Assembly (NCBI GenBank): GCA_025360565.1
Contig: JANYBY010000030.1
Span: 1-8,016, forward strand
Direction: 5' to 3'
Length of the DNA: 8,016 nt
Origin: Bacteroidota bacterium
GTDB lineage: Bacteria > Bacteroidota > Bacteroidia > B-17B0 > Aurantibacillaceae
Part shown: piece after piece, positions 5,293 through 8,016 of the stretch
Position numbering within the stretch: the stretch's first letter is position 1
How the letters are laid out: each line of letters begins with the position of its first letter
Position numbers and translations under genes: made by a program
The notes under the pieces: generated by a model
The model's input: the letters and a program-made list of their open reading frames with translations, nothing else
Database searches by the model: none
Told to the model about the DNA's origin: nothing

Positions 5293-6795
5293 ATGTCGGA
5301 TCCATTAAAAAAATTAGCAGGGCAAACCGTTATTTATGGTCTGGGGAGTATTATGCCCAGGATCATCAATTATTTATTTTCGCTTGCACTTACCTATATT
5401 TTTAAAACCCCATCTGATCTTGCTTCCAATACTGAGTTTTATGCTTACATCAGTTTTGTAAATATCATTTTTACTTATGGTATGGAAACCGCTTTTTTTA
5501 ATTTCTCTAACAAACATGATGACAAGAACAGGGTGTATTCAACTGCGCTTATTTCTATTTTTTGCAGCACGGTTTCTCTTTCGTTAATTCTTTGTTTGTT
5601 TTCGCAAAACATAGCGGAGTTGATGAAGTACCCCGATAATCAGAATTTTGTTATTTGGTGCGTATTGATTGTTGCCACCGATACCTTTATGGCTTTGCCA
5701 TTTGCGCGTTTACGTTTAAACAACAATGCCAAACGCTTTACAATTTTAAAAATTTTAAATGTTACCGTTTATTTAATGGTAAGTATTTTTTATTTAGTGT
5801 TTGCTAAAAATGCTTACGAAAGAAACGAAGATAGTTTTTTGGCGCTGTGTTACAACCCGCAAATAGGCGTGGGTTACGCTTTCCTGGCGCAATTGGCGGC
5901 AAATATTTTCAGTATGCTTTTACTGAGCAAAGAGTTTACCGGCTTTGCATACGTGTTTGATAAAGAATTATGGAAACAATTATATAAATACGCCTGGCCT
6001 TTATTATTTTTAGGATTAGCCGGAATGATAAACGAAACTTTTGACAGAATAATTTTAAAAGAATTATTGCCTGCAGATATCGGCAAAACGGAATTAGGCA
6101 TTTACGGTGCCTGTTATAAAATAGCTATACTCATGACCATTTTTATACAAGCATTTAAATACGCCGCTGAGCCCTTCTTTTTTAGCAGGGCAAACGATAA
6201 AGATGCAAAAGCGCTAAATGCTTTGGTGATGAAATACTTTGTTATTTTTTGTTCCTTTTTATTTTTGGGCACCATGATGAACATCGACATTATTAAAATT
6301 GTGATCAGTGAAAAATATAGAGCAGGCCTAGGAGTAGCGCCCATTTTATTATTGGCAAATTTATTTTTAGGCGTGTATTTTAATTTATCTATTTGGTATA
6401 AGCTAACAGGCCAAACAAAATTTGGCGCAGTGATCACCATTATTGGAGCAGTAATTACACTAACAATAAACTTTGTATTCGTTGCAAAATATAGTTACAT
6501 GGCCTGTGCCTGGGCTACTATTGCCTCTTATGGCATTATGATGATCATTTCTTATTTTTTAGGACAAAAATATTATCCGGTAAAATATAATTTGCGAGCC
6601 ATAAGCGTTTTCTTTTTTATGGCTTTAGGATTTTATTTTTTATCATTTGCCTGGCGCGGAATAGAATCGGTTTATCTGCGCTTGTTATTGAATAATTTGT
6701 TAGTATTACTGTTTGTTTTCTTGTTTTATAAATTGGAATTTGTGAACCTGAAAAAATTTAAACAAACAACAGGTGATAACAATCAAAGTAATTAA
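5293..6795 (+). CDS. Polysaccharide flippase, MOP superfamily (Wzx-like)
   Basis: This 500-residue inner-membrane protein is almost wholly hydrophobic, with about 12-14 membrane helices. The N-terminus LKKLAGQTVIYGLGSIMPRIINYL (5-28) is characteristic of Wzx/PST-type oligosaccharide flippases, which move undecaprenyl-linked sugar repeat units to the periplasmic side. Charged motifs in loops fit this: YAWPLLFLGLAGMINETFDRIIL (about 233-255), where the NETFDR helix is a typical MOP feature, and EKYRAG in the second half. The ATG at 5293 follows a purine-rich GAAGAGAAAAG tract. Its last 23 bases overlap dut in another frame. The flippase-dut order is recurrent in Bacteroidota as I recall it. Whether the cargo is LPS O-unit, capsule or peptidoglycan precursor cannot be read from the sequence. 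Confidence 0.9.
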   Translation: MSDPLKKLAGQTVIYGLGSIMPRIINYLFSLALTYIFKTPSDLASNTEFYAYISFVNIIFTYGMETAFFNFSNKHDDKNRVYSTALISIFCSTVSLSLILCLFSQNIAELMKYPDNQNFVIWCVLIVATDTFMALPFARLRLNNNAKRFTILKILNVTVYLMVSIFYLVFAKNAYERNEDSFLALCYNPQIGVGYAFLAQLAANIFSMLLLSKEFTGFAYVFDKELWKQLYKYAWPLLFLGLAGMINETFDRIILKELLPADIGKTELGIYGACYKIAILMTIFIQAFKYAAEPFFFSRANDKDAKALNALVMKYFVIFCSFLFLGTMMNIDIIKIVISEKYRAGLGVAPILLLANLFLGVYFNLSIWYKLTGQTKFGAVITIIGAVITLTINFVFVAKYSYMACAWATIASYGIMMIISYFLGQKYYPVKYNLRAISVFFFMALGFYFLSFAWRGIESVYLRLLLNNLLVLLFVFLFYKLEFVNLKKFKQTTGDNNQSN

Positions 6796-7210
6796 CCAAT
6801 CAAAACACGCTTTACCCGAATACGCAACAGCGCAAGCCGCGGGTTTCGATCTTAAAGCGAATATCAGCGAAGCAATAATTTTAAAACCTCTGCAAAGGCA
6901 ATTAATTCCAACAGGCTTGTTCATTGAATTGCCGAATGGCTTCGAGGCGCAAATCCGTCCACGTAGCGGCTTGGCTTTTAAAAACGGAATTACGGTGCTT
7001 AACTCGCCGGGCACAATCGACGCGGATTACAGGGGCGAGGTAAAAGTATTACTCGTGAATTTATCCGATACCGATTTTACAATTAACGATGGCGAACGCA
7101 TTGCACAAATGGTAATTGCCAAACACGAACAAATAAACTGGGAGAAAGTTACCGTACTTGAAGAATCGAACAGGGGAGCCGGCGGGTTTGGAAGTACCGG
7201 CAAGAAGTAA
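6773..7210 (+). CDS. dut: dUTP diphosphatase (trimeric dUTPase)
   Basis: Hydrolyses dUTP to dUMP and pyrophosphate, keeping uracil out of DNA and feeding dTMP synthesis; it acts as a cytosolic homotrimer. All five family motifs are present in 145 residues, a normal length: I AAGFDL (22-27), II RPRSGLAFK (62-70), III GTIDADYRGE (80-89) with the catalytic Asp83 and the uracil-gating Tyr86, IV GERIAQMVI (107-115) and V RGAGGFGSTG (134-143), the glycine-rich C-terminal arm that closes over the phosphates. The start is GTG at 6773, inside the end of the flippase gene in another frame (23-base overlap), giving MITIKVINQS, the expected N-terminal strand. No separate promoter is evident, so it probably depends on flippase transcription and translation. 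An intrinsic terminator lies 34 bases downstream. Confidence 0.97.
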   Translation: MITIKVINQSKHALPEYATAQAAGFDLKANISEAIILKPLQRQLIPTGLFIELPNGFEAQIRPRSGLAFKNGITVLNSPGTIDADYRGEVKVLLVNLSDTDFTINDGERIAQMVIAKHEQINWEKVTVLEESNRGAGGFGSTGKK

Positions 7211-7244
7211 CAGTAATTTTTATTTAACGGCAATCTGAAATAAT

Positions 7245-7269
7245 GGTATCGCAAAATGCGATACCTTTT
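7245..7269 (+). terminator. Intrinsic terminator after dut
   Basis: A perfect 9-bp stem GGTATCGCA (7245-7253) / TGCGATACC (7257-7265) with a 3-base AAA loop is followed by TTTTCT. It lies 34 bases after the dut stop and would end the flippase-dut transcript. The T tract is short. The core TCGCAAAATGCGA recurs with one change at 7554-7566, so a protein-binding role is a second possibility. Confidence 0.7.
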
Positions 7270-7313
7270 CTAAAATGCTATAATTTGTAGCAATCAATAA
7301 CTATTTATTGTTT

Positions 7314-7321
7314 TAGTTTTG
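7314..7321 (+). promoter_or_regulatory. Candidate -7 element (TAGTTTTG) for the ORF6N gene
   Basis: TAGTTTTG fits the Bacteroidota TAnnTTTG -7 consensus and ends 16 bases before the ATG at 7338. The nearest upstream TTTG (7284-7287) is 26 bases away, longer than the usual spacing of about 20, so the -33 part is weak. A small inverted repeat TGCTA/TAGCA (7276-7292) lies upstream and could be an operator. Confidence 0.4.
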
Positions 7322-7337
7322 TGTCAAATAAATAAAA

Positions 7338-7574
7338 ATGGCCAAAAAAGAAACCGAACTTACAATTCCGGATGAAATTATAATAAATAAAATATTCCTC
7401 ATTAGAGGTCTAAAGGTAATGCTTGATAGAGATCTGGCAGAGCTTTACCGAACCGAAACCAGACGGCTTAACGAACAGGTTAAAAGAAATATAAAGAGAT
7501 TTCCATCTGATTTTATGTTTCAACTAACAGATAACGAAAATGAGATTTTGATGTCGCAAATTGCGACTTCATAA
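7338..7574 (+). pseudogene. Truncated ORF6N-domain (KilA-N-like DNA-binding) gene remnant
   Basis: The 78-residue product is the N-terminal part of an ORF6N domain, a phage- and mobile-element-associated DNA-binding domain. Diagnostic segments are IPDEIIINKIFLIRGLKVML (10-29), DRDLAELYRTETRRLNEQVK (30-49) and RNIKRFPSDFMFQLTDNE (50-67), matching the family pattern of DRDLAxLYxVxTxxLNxxVKRNxxRFPxDFMFxLT. Family members go on for 100 or more residues through a xxLPxAFTEQGVAMLS segment, which is missing. The frame stops at 7572. Reading one base later gives HKIAVPL (7570-7590), which resembles the expected approach to PxAFTEQG, then stops too. This suggests a frameshift and deletion, or disruption by the neighbouring IS21-type element. 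It may still be expressed as a short peptide, having its own start and a candidate promoter. Confidence 0.75.
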
Positions 7575-7806
7575 AATTGCCGTACCGCTTAGATAATCAA
7601 AGGCTTTGGGGAATTGTAAGGAGGGAACAGTAACAAACTGGTAACAAGTTCTGCATAATCAAGCCTAATTTGTTACTGAAAACAATATTCGGTTTTCTTA
7701 GCGTTGTTTGGGTTTTGTTACCCCCATTATTTCCGGCAATATTTCAAAGAAACACAAAGCAAATATAAATCCTTTCCTGCACATAAAGAAAATATCTTTA
7801 CCAATG
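7575..7806. other. Non-coding stretch between the ORF6N remnant and the IS21 hairpin
   Basis: I see no credible gene in this stretch on either strand. It holds a cluster of GTAACAA motifs (7630-7721, listed separately), a short GGGT/ACCC hairpin at 7710-7723 and otherwise A+T-rich sequence. Because istB stops at 7889 on the minus strand, part or all of this is probably the non-coding right end of the IS element. The exact boundary and any target duplication cannot be fixed without the other end. Confidence 0.5.
7628..7721. repeat. Cluster of GTAACAA repeats, two direct and two inverted
   Basis: GTAACAA is at 7630-7636 and 7641-7647 on the plus strand, and its complement TTGTTAC at 7670-7676 and 7715-7721. 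The first and third extend to a perfect 10-base inverted pair CAGTAACAAA (7628-7637) and TTTGTTACTG (7669-7678). IS21-family ends are known to carry several repeated sequences that bind the IstA transposase, so this could be the right-end binding array of the adjoining element. That assignment is inference. Confidence 0.55.
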
Positions 7807-7889
7807 AATTTTTAGGGGATTCTGCGATAAAAAAGGGCTATGAAGCATCGTTTGCCTCAAAGCCCTAAATTCCCCGATTCCTAAAAATT
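7807..7889. terminator. Large stem-loop directly after istB
   Basis: Outer arms AATTTTTAGG (7807-7816) and CCTAAAAATT (7880-7889) are a perfect 10-base inverted repeat; the right arm reaches the istB stop codon. Inside, AGGGCTATGAAGCA (7834-7847) and TGCCTCAAAGCCCT (7853-7866) pair at 12 of 14 positions around a TCGTT loop. A run of five A at 7829-7833 would give a U tract after the inner stem on the minus-strand transcript, so it could terminate istB transcription. It might also block read-through into the element from outside. Confidence 0.55.
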
Positions 7890-8016
7890 TATGCTACTGC
7901 TAAAACCTGATTCTTTTTTCGCATCGATTCGCCTTTTAATTCCAAGCGATGAGATTGATGAACTATTCTATCGAGAATTGCATCCGCCATTGTTTGATCA
8001 CCAATAATCTCGAACC
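7889..8016 (-). CDS. istB: IS21-family transposition helper ATPase IstB (partial, C-terminus)
   Basis: The minus strand encodes the last 41 residues of IstB, an AAA+ ATPase that binds target DNA and activates the IstA transposase of IS21-type elements. The segment reads FEIIGDQTMADAILDRIVH, then SHRLELKGESMRKK, matching the conserved C-terminus of the IstB/DnaC-like family (IGDxTxADAILDRLVHxAHRIELKGESMRKK). It ends at TAA (7891-7889). The Walker A and B motifs and the other 200 or so residues lie beyond base 8016. Nothing in the visible part is broken, so the element may be intact. Confidence 0.9.
   Translation of the reverse strand, partial: FEIIGDQTMADAILDRIVHQSHRLELKGESMRKKNQVLAVA

Larger units (their letters stand above)
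7628..8016 (-). mobile_element. Right end of an IS21-family insertion sequence (partial)
   Basis: The element is recognised by the istB C-terminal coding segment at 7889-8016, followed on the minus strand by a hairpin and then the GTAACAA repeat cluster. The istA transposase, most of istB and the left end lie beyond base 8016. The left coordinate given is only the edge of the repeat cluster; the true terminus could lie anywhere from about 7570 to 7800. The broken ORF6N gene next to it may mark the insertion point. Confidence 0.55.

Noticed and set aside
4125..6795. The reductase and flippase as part of a complete rhamnose or O-antigen cluster
   Set aside because: There are no rmlABC, glycosyltransferase or polymerase genes in the window, and dut follows the flippase directly.
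5874..7254. Minus-strand frames of 75-108 codons opposite the flippase and dut
   Set aside because: They lie antisense to well-supported genes and show no recognisable motifs.
7628..7721. GTAACAA copies as a CRISPR array
   Set aside because: The units are only 7-10 bases, irregularly spaced and in both orientations, with no spacers of constant length and no cas genes.

Overview
The window looks like a chromosomal segment of a Bacteroidota bacterium (Flavobacteriales, Chitinophagales or Sphingobacteriales type). The evidence is A+T-rich DNA with weak Shine-Dalgarno sites, a TTTG / TAnnTTTG promoter of the Bacteroidota primary-sigma type before the suf operon, an iscA/sufA-like gene leading into sufB, a polysaccharide flippase overlapping dut, a DUF3109 protein, an ORF6N-domain gene and an IS21-type element. 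The species cannot be named from this stretch.

Left part, minus strand (1-1908): the head of a suf iron-sulfur cluster assembly operon. It runs from a promoter with an overlapping palindrome through an A-type carrier gene to sufB, which leaves the window at base 1. Between these two genes sits a compact, A+T-richer pair: a 62-codon gene and a minimal nucleotidyltransferase gene. They are joined by a one-base TAGTG overlap and lie one base from sufB. The pair looks like an inserted toxin-antitoxin-like or modification cassette captured inside an essential operon.

Middle part, plus strand (2076-5054): a secreted family-3 solute-binding protein without a visible permease, an RDD-family membrane protein, a cysteine-rich DUF3109 protein and an RmlD-like NAD(P)-dependent reductase. 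The first three are closely spaced and may form an operon. A short 10-base tandem repeat lies before the reductase. After it comes an intergenic element (5085-5191) that can fold into a four-way cloverleaf with no unpaired junction bases; this is the most striking unexplained structure here.

Right part (5293-8016): a Wzx-like flippase overlaps dut (dUTPase) by 23 bases and is probably translationally coupled to it. A strong intrinsic terminator follows. Next is a promoter and a short, apparently broken ORF6N gene. Its downstream side runs into the end of an IS21-family element, of which only the C-terminal codons of the istB helper ATPase (minus strand), a downstream hairpin and a cluster of GTAACAA repeats are in the window. 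Three genes use non-ATG starts: the nucleotidyltransferase (GTG), the solute-binding protein (TTG) and dut (GTG).
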